Shown here in pieces: positions 1 through 9,745 of a stretch of 64,000 nucleotides of DNA. Numbering within the stretch: position 1 is the stretch's first letter; each line of letters opens with the position of its first letter. The notes under the pieces were generated by a model. The model was given only the letters and a program-made list of their open reading frames with translations, had not been told where the DNA came from and searched no databases. The stretch is from an uncultured Cohaesibacter sp. (lineage in GTDB: Bacteria > Pseudomonadota > Alphaproteobacteria > Rhizobiales > Cohaesibacteraceae), in assembly GCF_963676485.1 (NCBI RefSeq), contig NZ_OY781114.1, forward strand, positions 3,674,501 through 3,738,500, given 5' to 3'. Both the position numbers and the translations under genes were made by a program.

Positions 1-34
1 CGCCGTCTTCAGGTGTCTTGGGCTTTTTGGTCAT
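1..34 (-). CDS. FlhB-like export switch protein, N-terminal fragment
   Basis: Only the first 11 codons are inside the window (MTKKPKTPEDG); the gene runs off the left edge. Its ATG overlaps the TGA of the upstream FliK-like gene (ATGA), so the two are probably translationally coupled. In related alphaproteobacteria a FliK-like gene is often followed by a small protein resembling the cytoplasmic domain of FlhB, the type III export switch. That identity is inferred from the neighbour and the lysine-rich start; the visible residues alone prove nothing. Confidence 0.4.
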   Translation of the reverse strand, partial: MTKKPKTPEDG

Positions 35-1551
35 AGCTTGCGGTCCAGTCGCGCGTGGTGGGGAGGGCTGTCTGCTTCGGCGGGAGCGGTTTCTGCGTCC
101 TTCTTTCTAGAAAAAGAGAGGCCCTCGAGTGTCAGTCCTTCTTCTTCCAGCATGGCCTGAAGGCTTGGGGCTGCCTGCTCAAATAGCGCGACGGTCTGGT
201 CCTGTTCGGCGGCGAGCGTTATGAGAACGCTTTGTTGGTGCAGCCTCAGGGATACATCAACCGGTCCGATTGCATCGGCATTCATGGCAAAATGGACGGT
301 CCAGCCGCCGCGACGCTTTTTGTCCGCATCGCTGTCGTCTTGTTCGTGCTCCTCATTGTCGGGAGCTTCGGGCTCATGTTCGAGTGTCATCTGCACAATG
401 GCGGTGCCGTTCGCCAACATGACCGGGATTTCGACATGAAGGGTCTGCATGGAATGGCTTCCTGCTGAAGCGCCAGAAGAAAAGGCCGATCTTGCTGAGG
501 CAATCTGGTTCAATGTCAATCGCGCCAATGCGGCGTCCACGTCGCTCTTTATGCGGGCGAGAGCGAGACTGTTCGGATCTGCAGGGGAAATATTGGACGG
601 TCTTGGGCTTTGGCCTTGCAGGGGGATGTTTGGCAAGGGGGGAGGATCGCGCTGCGCCCCTGAAGCGGGAGGAGGGGGCGGATTGGCATCCTTGGGCAAT
701 AGAGCCTGCAACAGGTTGAGCGAGGCTTTGAGATTGGTATTGAGCTTTTCAGCGCCCTGACCTGTCGATAGCTGCCCCAGAAGGCCAAGGGATGTCATTA
801 TGTCTTTGAGGGCGGTTTTGGCTTTTGCTGCCTCGGGGGGCTGCTTCGGCATGAGCTGGAAGCCAAGCAACCAGCGCATTGTCGTCTCTATGTCTGGTGA
901 GACTTTGGGGCGTTGACCTGTTTCAACTTGTTGGACGAATGCAGTCAGATTGGCGAACAAGTCTGCGAGAGAGCGCTGTTGGCTGAGGGCTTGTCGCTGT
1001 AAAGCGACCAAGCTCTCTTGCGGCTGAGTGTTGCCGGAGGCCTGTTGTGGTGGCACGGTAGGTGTGGGACTAGAAGGAGACGCGCCATAGGGAGCCTGCG
1101 GGGTGACTCGTGCGCTGCCTGTCTGTGCTGGTATCACCGGGCGAGGTAGAACCGCAGGCTCTGCCCCCACTTTAGGGATCGGGTTTGGCAGTGGATTGGG
1201 CGATCCTGTTGGTGGACTGGTCGCATTCCCTTTTGTTGCTGTTGCCATTTGGGTTTGTGCCGACTGATCGGGGGGAAGCAAGCTGATCGCGAGGCGTGGG
1301 CCTTGCTGGGTCTGGATTGTTTGTAGAAGAACCAAGGTGCCCGGCTTCATTTGTGCTGCCGACTGGGCATCGACCTTCAAGTCCAACGTTTGACCACCGG
1401 CATTGAGTTGGATTTGGGTTTCTCCGGAAGGCCGTTTTGAGATCATCTGGATGCGGGCCTGCTGCGGCAAGGCATTGCTCAAAAGTTTGAGCAGGGATTG
1501 TTCGGCATTCTTTTGCGCAAGGGAAACCGTGCGGACAATTTCCATAGCCAT
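31..1551 (-). CDS. FliK-like flagellar hook-length control protein
   Basis: A 506-residue protein. A long proline/glutamine-rich low-complexity middle (about residues 95-350) separates a conserved N-terminal stretch from a C-terminal Flg_hook-type domain (about residues 370-490) with the typical beta-rich pattern around DVSLRLHQQSVLITLAAE. FliK is a secreted molecular ruler that stops hook growth and switches export substrate. The central region is what varies in length in this family. The start is supported by a GAGG ribosome site nine bases upstream of the ATG. It is coupled to a probable FlhB-like gene at the left edge. The main hook-length FliK could lie elsewhere, so a paralogue is possible. 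Confidence 0.75.
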   Translation of the reverse strand: MAMEIVRTVSLAQKNAEQSLLKLLSNALPQQARIQMISKRPSGETQIQLNAGGQTLDLKVDAQSAAQMKPGTLVLLQTIQTQQGPRLAISLLPPDQSAQTQMATATKGNATSPPTGSPNPLPNPIPKVGAEPAVLPRPVIPAQTGSARVTPQAPYGASPSSPTPTVPPQQASGNTQPQESLVALQRQALSQQRSLADLFANLTAFVQQVETGQRPKVSPDIETTMRWLLGFQLMPKQPPEAAKAKTALKDIMTSLGLLGQLSTGQGAEKLNTNLKASLNLLQALLPKDANPPPPPASGAQRDPPPLPNIPLQGQSPRPSNISPADPNSLALARIKSDVDAALARLTLNQIASARSAFSSGASAGSHSMQTLHVEIPVMLANGTAIVQMTLEHEPEAPDNEEHEQDDSDADKKRRGGWTVHFAMNADAIGPVDVSLRLHQQSVLITLAAEQDQTVALFEQAAPSLQAMLEEEGLTLEGLSFSRKKDAETAPAEADSPPHHARLDRKL

Positions 1552-1819
1552 GAAATAATGCCTCTCGTGATGAACAACAGCTTTTATTAGGGTAGCAGAT
1601 CCATCCCGGAGCGCAAATCTTTGCAGGCGTTGAGCGGGAAACGCTCTGAACGCATGAGGCCATCAAGGGGAGCTTGGAGGCGGGATTTGGGGTGAAATAA
1701 GTAAAAATACTTATTGTAGATTGGCTAAATATTAACGAAATGCTAAAGTGTGACTTTGAAGAGGCCCATTATTTAAGGCACAATAGCCTTTTGGCATTTT
1801 ACAATCAGGGGAGTTCAAT

Positions 1820-2140
1820 ATGAAAGCATCTGTAAGATTGTTGACGACACATGCGGCAGCGGCTGTGGCGCTGTTGATGGCGGCCCCTCTGGCTCAAGCC
1901 AATCCCGGCTATGGAGGCTCCTATCCTCCTTCGGGGTATGGCAGCGGACTTCCTGTTGTGTCCGTCGTGCCCGATGCCAACGGCAAGGTCTATCTGGAAG
2001 CGACGTATGATCCGTCAATCGGGGCCTATGTCTATCCTGAACGGATTGAAGTGCAGGGCAGCGCCTATCGGCCTCCTATGATCTACCGCGCCAAACGCAT
2101 TTATTATGACGGCTATACGCCGGTGGTTCCTGCGCGCTAA
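1820..2140 (+). CDS. Small secreted protein of unknown function
   Basis: 106 residues. Residues 1-27 form a clear Sec signal peptide ending in an AQA cleavage site. The mature part is about 79 residues, rich in Gly, Tyr and Pro (GYGGSYPPSGYG), followed by a Tyr-rich region. It probably acts in the periplasm or outside the cell. A GGGGAG ribosome site lies just upstream of the ATG, and a strong terminator follows, so it is likely a monocistronic gene. I do not recognise the family. Confidence 0.75.
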   Translation: MKASVRLLTTHAAAAVALLMAAPLAQANPGYGGSYPPSGYGSGLPVVSVVPDANGKVYLEATYDPSIGAYVYPERIEVQGSAYRPPMIYRAKRIYYDGYTPVVPAR

Positions 2141-2177
2141 TAACAAATGCGAGATATTGGCAAGGCGTGCTATGAAA

Positions 2178-2204
2178 AAAGAGCCCCGGATGGGGCTCTT
2201 TCTA
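2178..2204. terminator. Bidirectional rho-independent terminator
   Basis: A perfect 10-bp stem (AAAGAGCCCC pairing with GGGGCTCTTT) closes a GGAT loop, with A-rich sequence before and T-rich sequence after. It lies between two convergent genes, the small secreted protein and rlmB, and can serve both. Confidence 0.85.
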
Positions 2205-2244
2205 TATGTGGCATAAGTTTTTCAGCTTCGGCATTGGATTGGTT

Positions 2245-3078
2245 TTATTTCAGCAACCCTTGTCGAACGAGTTTGATTGCGTAAAGCGTCATGGCCACCG
2301 CGTTTGAAACATTCAGGCTCTTGATGGGGCCGGGCATGTCGAGGCGGGCGAGGGCGGTGCATTTCTCGCGCGTCAATCGGCGCATGCCTTTGCCTTCTGA
2401 GCCAAAGACCAGAGCCAGAGGTCGGTTTGAATCCTGCGCGGAGATGACGGTTTCGAACGGTTCGCTCTCTTCGGAATCAAATCCCACCACATCAAAGCCG
2501 TTGTCCGCCAGATCATCCAGCGCCCGGGCAAGATTGGGCACGGAGACCATCGAGATGAGGTCGAGACCGCCGGAGGCTGTCTTGGCCAGGATGCCGCTTT
2601 CTTCTGGGCTGTGTCGTCCTGTCATGATCAGGGCCTCAGCGCCCAGCGCTACGGCTGAACGAATGATGGCACCAACATTGTGCGGATCGGTCACTTGATC
2701 GAGAATCACGACCAGTTTGCAATCGAAAATATCAGAGATGTCGAGGGCGGGCAGGTGGCGCGTTACCAACAAGGCACCCTGATGCACGGCGTCGCGCGCC
2801 AAAGCGTCGATATCCTTGGGGCTTGATGTTTCCACCAGCCCGTCCAGTCGGGAAGGGTCGCCGCCGATTTTGCGAATCTCATCGACCAGACGGGTCTGGG
2901 CATTTTGAGTCGCATAAAGGCGCGTCAGTTCGCGGCGCGGATTTGCAACGGCGCTGGCTACAGCATGGATGCCGAAAATGCGCACGGTGTCGTCCTGAGC
3001 TCTGCGCCCACGGGAGGCCGGATCGCTCGCGGCGATCTGACGGGCCTTTTTCTGTTTTTGTGATCTGTTTTTTGCCAT
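2245..3078 (-). CDS. rlmB: 23S rRNA (guanosine-2'-O-)-methyltransferase RlmB
   Basis: A SPOUT/TrmH-family methyltransferase that in E. coli makes Gm2251 in the 23S rRNA P-loop. The three SPOUT motifs are present: DQVTDPHNVGAIIRSA, ALVFGSEGKGM and LNVSNAVAMTLY, the last forming the knotted AdoMet site. A basic N-terminus (MAKNRSQKQKKARQ) precedes the substrate-binding domain. I place the start at the ATG of MAKNRSQ; an upstream in-frame ATG at 3117 would add 13 residues, and neither has a good ribosome site. Family identity is strong; the exact target base is inferred. Confidence 0.9.
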   Translation of the reverse strand: MAKNRSQKQKKARQIAASDPASRGRRAQDDTVRIFGIHAVASAVANPRRELTRLYATQNAQTRLVDEIRKIGGDPSRLDGLVETSSPKDIDALARDAVHQGALLVTRHLPALDISDIFDCKLVVILDQVTDPHNVGAIIRSAVALGAEALIMTGRHSPEESGILAKTASGGLDLISMVSVPNLARALDDLADNGFDVVGFDSEESEPFETVISAQDSNRPLALVFGSEGKGMRRLTREKCTALARLDMPGPIKSLNVSNAVAMTLYAIKLVRQGLLK

Positions 3079-3476
3079 GGGCCGATTTAGATGCAAAGGC
3101 GGGGGGAGAGCAAGCATTATCGTGGCGCTTTAGACCTTTTCGTATGGATTATGCGCCGGAACGGTGCGTGCGTGCCAAAATAGTCACCCGATGCAGCGCA
3201 ATGCGCACATATTGGCTTTGCGATTCTCTATTGGAAGGGGAGAAGGCACGAATTTGGCTGGAAATAGTGGGTGAGACAGGAAAGAGGAGCTTTGGGATGT
3301 GGCGTAGCGGAATAAATGCGGCTCTACGACCCCATTTGATGGGAAAAAATCTTCGAGATTTTCAAAAGCGGCAGAGAATGGAAAAGTTCTCCACCGCCTG
3401 TCTGGCGCAAAAGCTGTAAATATCCCCAGACTGTTACCGGATTTTTGCGATACCCACAAAAATGATAAAAACCGTG
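3079..3476. other. Non-coding stretch upstream of rlmB and tRNA-Tyr
   Basis: About 400 bases between the divergent rlmB and tRNA-Tyr transcription units. I see no convincing open frame, tRNA or strong hairpin. It should contain the rlmB promoter. Confidence 0.5.
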
Positions 3477-3505
3477 TTGACTTCAGCCATGCGGTTTTGC
3501 ATAAA
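3477..3505 (+). promoter_or_regulatory. Promoter of the tRNA-Tyr-Gly-tuf unit
   Basis: TTGACT (3477-3482) and CATAAA (3500-3505) are separated by 17 bases. The predicted start lies about 70 bases before tRNA-Tyr. This fits a strong housekeeping sigma-70 promoter driving both tRNAs and probably tuf1. Confidence 0.6.
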
Positions 3506-3580
3506 GCCGCTCACGAACTGACCGCAACTTGGCGGGCAATTCGAGACCATCCTGTTCGCAGGGACAGGAAGGCGAAGCTT

Positions 3581-3665
3581 GGAGGAGTGTCCGAGTGGTT
3601 AAAGGAGACGGACTGTAAATCCGTTCGCTTAGCGTACGCTGGTTCGAATCCAGCCTCCTCCACCA
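3581..3665 (+). tRNA. tRNA-Tyr(GTA)
   Basis: The acceptor stem GGAGGAG pairs perfectly with CTCCTCC, followed by discriminator A and an encoded CCA. The anticodon GTA is at 3615-3617. A long variable arm (class II) and a GGTTCGAATCC T-arm are present. It is the first gene of a tRNA-Tyr, tRNA-Gly, tuf cluster, which parallels the tyrU-glyT-tufB arrangement of E. coli. Confidence 0.97.
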
Positions 3666-3685
3666 TCTTCGTCTTAACGTCTCGC

Positions 3686-3759
3686 GCGGGTGTAGCTCAA
3701 TGGTAGAGCAACAGCCTTCCAAGCTGATGACGAGGGTTCGATTCCCTTCACCCGCTCCA
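3686..3759 (+). tRNA. tRNA-Gly(TCC)
   Basis: The acceptor GCGGGTG pairs with CACCCGC, followed by T and an encoded CCA. The anticodon TCC is at 3718-3720 in the loop CTTCCAA. The T-arm is GGGTTCGATTCCC. It lies 20 bases after tRNA-Tyr and 165 bases before tuf1. Confidence 0.97.
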
Positions 3760-3884
3760 TCATTGAATTTCCTACATCTCAGAACAGCGCATGGTCCGAG
3801 GCTCAAGGGGAGCACGGTCTTTTTGTATGAACCGGGTTTGCGGCTTCTTGGATAAAGAGTTGCGGCCTTTTTGCGCTGAAGTGA

Positions 3885-3900
3885 GCCAAACACGTTTGGC
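3885..3900. repeat. Palindrome in the tuf1 leader
   Basis: GCCAAAC-AC-GTTTGGC is a perfect inverted repeat ending 24 bases before the tuf1 ATG. It could be a protein site or a short hairpin near the ribosome site. tuf2 has no equivalent upstream. Confidence 0.45.
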
Positions 3901-3924
3901 CCAACGATGACGAGAGCTGTTTCC

Positions 3925-5115
<1,191 letters not shown>

Positions 5116-5145
5116 TTTTCTCGCACGATTATCCAGGAATTTTCG

Positions 5146-5177
5146 AAGCCCCGGTCATTCGATGGTCGGGGCTTTTT
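5146..5177. terminator. Terminator after tuf1
   Basis: AAGCCCCG pairs with CGGGGCTT across a 13-base loop and is followed by TTTG. It separates tuf1 from the convergent FabH-like gene and may work both ways. Confidence 0.8.
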
Positions 5178-5220
5178 GTTTGAGATGGCGACTGGTCGAT
5201 AGTTGCGGTGATCGTCCGGA

Positions 5221-6258
5221 CTAAAAGGTGGTTTGTACCACTGAGGCGACAAGGCCTGCGCTGGCAGGGACCAGAGTGATCCTGTCGCCGCGTTTGAGGC
5301 GTCCTTCCTGCTGGGCGCACGAGAGGCCGACAGGGATGGAGGCTGAAACAACATTGCCATAGGCACCATAGACCGAAAGATAGATCTTTTCTGGCGGCAG
5401 CCCCATTTTCCTGCAGGCCTCGCGATAAATGCGTTCGGAAGGGGCATGCGGGAAAAACAGATCGGTGGTTTCCGTGATGTCGGCAATGCTTGCGATTAGC
5501 GCGCTTAGATTGCTGTTGCCCTCCGCAAATAGAGCCTTGCCCCAGGATACGAATTTCATCGGGCCGTTGAGGCCAATGCGACTGGACGCAGGGGCGTAGC
5601 TTTCATAGCCGGGGAGGGGAATGGTGCAGAGTTCTGCCAGTTTGCTACGTGAGCGGAAAGAAAAGTGCCATTGCTGGTCGGATGGGGTCAGGATTGTTGC
5701 GGTGGCGGCTTCTCCTATGGTGTACATCGGAAAGGTGAAGTCCAGAGCTTCCATGCTCTGGATCTGCCAATTGTCATGGATACCGACGTGAAACTCGCCG
5801 TTGATCACCATGATGCGCTGGTAGCTACCCTGCTTCTGCATGTCGTGGGCTATGTTCAGTGCACGCACCCAGCTCATGCACGCGTCGGTAACGTCGAAGC
5901 AATTGGCCTTGGTCATACCGCAGGCGGCGGCGAAGAAGTAGGCATTGGCTGGCTCCAGAAAGCCGCGACCGACACCGCAATAGATGAGCAGGTCGATGGC
6001 ATCTGGTGCAAGGGCAGCTTCCGCAAGGGCTGCCTTCATGGCTGCCAATATATGCTCATGGGCGGTCTCGCCTGATTCCTGATCGCGCATGTAGCGATGG
6101 TGGGCGCCCGTGTAGGAAAGGAGCTTGTCGACAGCTTGCAGATAATGTGACTTCAGAACTGGGTTTGTATCCGGGTTTTGGGCGTCTAATGTGTCGATGA
6201 TGTCGGAGTTGCCTACCCTCTTTGAGGGGATGCTTTTTGAAACGGCCGCGATTCTCAT
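5221..6258 (-). CDS. FabH-like 3-oxoacyl-ACP synthase III family protein
   Basis: 345 residues with a thiolase fold of the ketosynthase III type, which condenses an acyl-CoA or acyl donor with a malonyl unit or a related acceptor. The catalytic triad can be read as Cys127 (DVTDACMSW), His271 (FFPHAPSE) and Asn302 (YGAYGNVVSASIP). The motif around Cys differs from housekeeping FabH (DACMSW rather than ACAGF-like), so this is probably a specialised paralogue and not the primary fatty-acid initiator. I use the ATG of MRIAAVSKS; the open frame extends 29 codons upstream without typical sequence. It lies reversed between tuf1 and the tRNA-Trp-secE unit, so it has its own promoter. Confidence 0.75.
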   Translation of the reverse strand: MRIAAVSKSIPSKRVGNSDIIDTLDAQNPDTNPVLKSHYLQAVDKLLSYTGAHHRYMRDQESGETAHEHILAAMKAALAEAALAPDAIDLLIYCGVGRGFLEPANAYFFAAACGMTKANCFDVTDACMSWVRALNIAHDMQKQGSYQRIMVINGEFHVGIHDNWQIQSMEALDFTFPMYTIGEAATATILTPSDQQWHFSFRSRSKLAELCTIPLPGYESYAPASSRIGLNGPMKFVSWGKALFAEGNSNLSALIASIADITETTDLFFPHAPSERIYREACRKMGLPPEKIYLSVYGAYGNVVSASIPVGLSCAQQEGRLKRGDRITLVPASAGLVASVVQTTF

Positions 6259-6607
6259 TTGGGTTCTCGTGTTGATGAGGCAGTAAAATTGACGTGCAGA
6301 AATGGCCACGGACGTTTGAAACAGCAATTGCCCGAACGAATCCAACCTTTCATCAAATTCGGAAAAAAGGCCATTGCGTCGAATGTAGCAACGGGCGTAT
6401 GTCGGCGAATTGTCAGGCGTTGATCCGCAATTCCGGGGTTGATGGGCCGGAAATGCAGCAAAGACCCTTCGGGCGCATGTGTACAGTTTGGACCGATCCC
6501 GTAGCCACTTGTTGATTTGTCACAAATATTTCAACTTCCCCCTTGCGGAGCGGGCAGAAAGTCAATAGGTAGACACCAACTTGGTTTTCACTAGGTACCA
6601 CGGATTT
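6259..6607. promoter_or_regulatory. Divergent intergenic region with possible tRNA-Trp promoter
   Basis: About 350 bases between the FabH-like gene and tRNA-Trp. The best rightward promoter I see is TTGCGG (6543-6548), 17 bases, then TAGGTA (6566-6571), about 37 bases before the tRNA. No gene is convincing here. Confidence 0.35.
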
Positions 6608-6683
6608 AGGGGTGTAGCTCAGCTGGTAGAGCATCGGTCTCCAAAACCGAGGGTCGGGGGTTCGAGTCCCTCCGCCCCTGCCA
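6608..6683 (+). tRNA. tRNA-Trp(CCA)
   Basis: The acceptor AGGGGTG pairs with CGCCCCT (one G-T pair), followed by discriminator G and an encoded CCA. The anticodon CCA is at 6641-6643 in the loop CTCCAAA. It sits directly upstream of secE-nusG, an arrangement common in alphaproteobacteria. Confidence 0.97.
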
Positions 6684-6779
6684 ATTCGTGCTTGATCTTT
6701 GTGCAAAAGATAATATATATGGTGAGAATCTCAGAACGCGCGGAACTTGTTTCGCGCGTTATTATATGTGAGCGGATTG

Positions 6780-6977
6780 ATGGCCAAGACAAACCCTTTT
6801 ACCTTTTTGCAGCAAGTCCGATCCGAGGCAGCCAAAATTACCTGGCCTACTCGTAAGGAAACAGCAATTACGACGCTAATGGTGTTTGTAATGGTGGTGC
6901 TGGCTTCGACTTTCTTCCTGCTCGCCGACCAGATCATGAGTCTTGGTGTGAGCTATATCATCAACCTTGGAGGATAG
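6780..6977 (+). CDS. secE: Preprotein translocase subunit SecE
   Basis: 65 residues, the short single-span form of SecE, which clamps the SecY channel in the inner membrane. The cytoplasmic amphipathic part carries the conserved pattern VRSEAAKITWPTRKET, followed by one membrane segment (about residues 33-58). I use the ATG of MAKTNPF; an earlier in-frame ATG at 6747 adds 11 unconserved residues. nusG follows after 6 bases. Confidence 0.95.
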   Translation: MAKTNPFTFLQQVRSEAAKITWPTRKETAITTLMVFVMVVLASTFFLLADQIMSLGVSYIINLGG

Positions 6978-6983
6978 GGCACA

Positions 6984-7523
6984 ATGACGACGAAGCCAAA
7001 ACGCTGGTACATCGTGCACGCCTACTCGAATTTCGAAAAAAAGGTTGCTGAGGATATTCGCCAGAAAGCTGATCAGACGGGTCTTGCTGATCTGTTTGAT
7101 GAAATTCTGGTGCCAACCGAGAAATTTGTTGAAGTGCGGCGTGGTCGCAAGATCGAATCGGAACGCAAATTTTTCCCGGGCTATGTGCTGGTGAAAATGG
7201 CGATGACCGATGATGCCTATCACCTGATCAAGAATACACCTAAAGTTACCGGCTTTTTGGGCGCAGACAATAAACCGATGCCGATTTCAAATGCCGAAGC
7301 AGAGCGTTTGATGTCGCAGGTTGAAGAGGGCGTTCAGAAGCCGATGCCAACCGTCAGTTTCGAAGTGGGCGAGCAGGTTCGGGTTTCCGATGGTCCGTTT
7401 GCTTCCTTTAACGGGCTTGTTGAAGAAGTGGACGAAGAACGTGCACGTCTTAAGGTTACAGTGTCCATCTTTGGGCGCGCTACGCCTGTTGAGCTCGAAT
7501 ATAATCAGGTTGAAAAGCTCTGA
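6984..7523 (+). CDS. nusG: Transcription termination/antitermination factor NusG
   Basis: 179 residues. The NGN domain (KPKRWYIVHAYSNFEKKVAEDI, through FFPGYVLVKM) binds the RNA polymerase clamp. A C-terminal KOW domain (about residues 125-179, GEQVRVSDGPFASFNGLVEEVD) contacts Rho or ribosomal protein S10. It forms the usual secE-nusG pair. Confidence 0.97.
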   Translation: MTTKPKRWYIVHAYSNFEKKVAEDIRQKADQTGLADLFDEILVPTEKFVEVRRGRKIESERKFFPGYVLVKMAMTDDAYHLIKNTPKVTGFLGADNKPMPISNAEAERLMSQVEEGVQKPMPTVSFEVGEQVRVSDGPFASFNGLVEEVDEERARLKVTVSIFGRATPVELEYNQVEKL

Positions 7524-7564
7524 TTTCTTAAGGCACTGTTGATCTCGGGCCGATTGGTGCGGGA

Positions 7565-7593
7565 TTGACAAGATGCCTTTTTCAGTTTGGCAT
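7565..7593 (+). promoter_or_regulatory. Possible rplK operon promoter
   Basis: A perfect TTGACA (7565-7570) with TGGCAT 17 bases downstream, in the 196-base nusG-rplK spacer. The -35 is excellent and the -10 poor, so the call is tentative. It would give a leader of about 120 bases before rplK. Confidence 0.4.
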
Positions 7594-7719
7594 TTCATGG
7601 ACTATTGTGAGGTGCCTTCATTCGTGCGGGAGATTGGTTCGCTTGCCAGGCGGACGGAAGATCTGACCGCGCGACTTTCGTGTGTCTAACATAGCTCTTC
7701 GGAGCGTTAGGGAAAGAAA

Positions 7720-8148
7720 ATGGCAAAGAAAATTCAAGGCTACCTGAAGCTTCAGGTGCCGGCAGGGGCCGCTAACCCGTCTCCTCCGATTGGTCCCGCT
7801 CTTGGTCAGCGCGGCCTCAATATCATGGAATTCTGTAAGGCATTTAACGCCAAGACGCAGGAAATGGAAAAGAACTCACCGATTCCGGTGATCATTACCA
7901 TTTACCAGGACAAGTCTTTCACCTTCGAGATGAAGACGTCTCCTGCATCTTACCTGCTGAAAAAAGCTGCGAACGTGCAGAAGGGTTCTTCTGCTCCGGG
8001 TCGTGATGTTGGTGGCAAGGTTACCAAGGCTCAGGTCAAGGAAATTGCGGAAGCAAAAATGAAAGACCTGAACGCCAACGACATCGAAGCAGCGATGCTT
8101 CAGATTGAGGGTACCGCCCGTGCAATGGGCTTTGAGGTAGTGGGGTAA
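7720..8148 (+). CDS. rplK: 50S ribosomal protein L11
   Basis: 142 residues, the usual length. L11 binds the GTPase-associated centre of 23S rRNA and is needed for RelA activation. The N-terminal proline-rich hinge ([30 protein letters not shown], in part) and the C-terminal rRNA-binding domain are intact. It is followed by rplA after 6 bases. Confidence 0.98.
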   Translation: MAKKIQGYLKLQVPAGAANPSPPIGPALGQRGLNIMEFCKAFNAKTQEMEKNSPIPVIITIYQDKSFTFEMKTSPASYLLKKAANVQKGSSAPGRDVGGKVTKAQVKEIAEAKMKDLNANDIEAAMLQIEGTARAMGFEVVG

Positions 8149-8154
8149 CGACAC

Positions 8155-8847
8155 ATGGCTAAAGTCGGAAAACGTATTCGCGCCGTGCGTGAAAAAGTCG
8201 ATGCCACTGCAACCTACTCTCTCGAGGAAGCAGTTAAGCTCATCAAGGAAACGTCCAAGACCAAATTTGACGAAACCGTTGAAATTGCTCTGAACCTGGG
8301 TGTTGATCCTCGCCATGCCGACCAGATGGTCCGCGGCGTATGTCAGCTGCCAGCCGGAACCGGTAAATCTGTTCGTGTTGCTGTGTTTGCTCGTGGCGAC
8401 AAGGCTGAAGAAGCCAAGGCTGCTGGTGCTGACATCGTTGGCGCAGAAGACCTGGTTGAAATCGTACAGGGCGGCAAGATTGATTTTGACCGCTGCATCG
8501 CGTCTCCGGACATGATGCCGCTGGTTGGTCGTCTTGGTAAGGTTCTCGGCCCTCGCGGCATGATGCCAAACCCGAAAGTGGGTACCGTAACCCCTGACGT
8601 TGCTCAGGCTGTTAAGGACTCCAAGGGTGGTTCGGTTGAATTTCGTGTTGAAAAAGCCGGTATCGTTCATGGTGGCGTTGGCAAGGTGAGCTTCGAAGAA
8701 GCTGCTCTTGTGGAAAACGTAAAAGCCTTTGTTTCTGCTGTTTCCAAGGCGAAACCAGCTGGTGCAAAAGGTACATACATGCAGAAACTGTCCCTGTCGT
8801 CCACGATGGGCGCTGGATTGACTGTAGATCTTGCTTCTGTCGAGTAA
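8155..8847 (+). CDS. rplA: 50S ribosomal protein L1
   Basis: 230 residues. L1 forms the mobile stalk that helps E-site tRNA leave, and in many bacteria represses its own rplK-rplA mRNA. The signature [20 protein letters not shown] is present. It ends before a long structured spacer that leads to rplJ. Confidence 0.98.
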   Translation: MAKVGKRIRAVREKVDATATYSLEEAVKLIKETSKTKFDETVEIALNLGVDPRHADQMVRGVCQLPAGTGKSVRVAVFARGDKAEEAKAAGADIVGAEDLVEIVQGGKIDFDRCIASPDMMPLVGRLGKVLGPRGMMPNPKVGTVTPDVAQAVKDSKGGSVEFRVEKAGIVHGGVGKVSFEEAALVENVKAFVSAVSKAKPAGAKGTYMQKLSLSSTMGAGLTVDLASVE

Positions 8848-9173
8848 ACCGACTAGAAGACAAAAGTGATTCCTCCCGATTCTTGTCGGGGGGATGTCTG
8901 ACTGTGGTCAGACACCTGTCCAAGACTGCAGGGGTGTGGCGCTCATGGCGCTGGGCTTAATATCCTGCACAGATGGGGTGGGCTAATTTGACATTTTTAT
9001 CATGTCAGTTTGGTTCGAACCTATGCTTGCCAATTCTTTGCTTTGCAAGGGTGGCAAGGAGGACAGGTCCCTTCGCGCCAGGACTCCTTGCTCACTGTAG
9101 TTAAGTGGACCTGGTCAAGTGTAACCTCTGGCTTTGTCTCACAAGGATGGAGCCGGTAACTGGAGAGAAGGCA
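8848..9173 (+). promoter_or_regulatory. Structured leader of rplJ (putative L10 autoregulatory region)
   Basis: A 326-base spacer. Two clear helices are visible: an 8-bp stem at 8895-8914 (core GTCTGAC, loop TGTG, GTCAGAC) and a long-range helix of AGGTCC (9065-9070) with GGACCT (9107-9112), extended by GAC/GTC across a bulged base. In known bacteria the L10-L12 complex binds a leader just before rplJ to repress translation. Position and structure fit that role; equivalence to the characterised L10 site is inferred. Confidence 0.55.
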
Positions 9174-9692
9174 TTGGATAGAGCGGAAAAGCAAGAGCTT
9201 GTATCGTCCCTTCACGAAACGCTGAATAGCGCGGAAGTCGTGGTCGTTGCTCACTATGCTGGCCTCACTGTTGCTCAAATGACTGAGCTTCGTAGCCAAA
9301 TGCGCGAAGCCGGAGCATCGGTGCAGGTTGCCAAGAACCGTCTTGTCAAGCTCGCTCTTCAAGGCACGGACGCTGAACCGATTTCTGATCTTTTCAAAGG
9401 TCAGACCGTCATCGCTACTTCTGATGATCCGGTTGCAGCACCGAAGGTGGCCTCTGAATTCGCCAAGAAAAACGACAAACTCGTCATTCTTGGCGGTGTC
9501 ATGGGCACCACTGTACTCGATACCGCGGGCGTGAATGCACTAGCAACCATGCCGTCGCTTGATGAACTGCGTGGCAAGATTGTCGGTGTCCTTCAGGCAC
9601 CTGCAACCAAGGTTGCTCAGGTTCTGCAGGCTCCGGGCGGACAGCTCGCACGGGTATTCGGCGCATATGCCAAGAAGGACGAAGCGGCGTAA
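9174..9692 (+). CDS. rplJ: 50S ribosomal protein L10 (TTG start)
   Basis: 172 residues. L10 anchors the L12 dimers on the stalk base. I place the start at a TTG (9174), giving [10 protein letters not shown] with the first residue read as Met. This matches the conserved alphaproteobacterial N-terminus MDRAEKxE and the usual length, and a GGAGAGAAGG ribosome site lies just upstream. A longer frame from a GTG at 9105 would begin inside the leader and adds unconserved sequence. It is followed by rplL after 53 bases. Confidence 0.93.
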   Translation: MDRAEKQELVSSLHETLNSAEVVVVAHYAGLTVAQMTELRSQMREAGASVQVAKNRLVKLALQGTDAEPISDLFKGQTVIATSDDPVAAPKVASEFAKKNDKLVILGGVMGTTVLDTAGVNALATMPSLDELRGKIVGVLQAPATKVAQVLQAPGGQLARVFGAYAKKDEAA

Positions 9693-9745
9693 GGCCGTTC
9701 TCACATAATTAGAATTTTAGGTTCGTACCAACAGGAAACAATACG

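Noticed and set aside
9105-9173. Upstream extension of rplJ from a GTG
   Set aside because: Added residues are unconserved and lie in the structured leader; the TTG start has a ribosome site and the right length.
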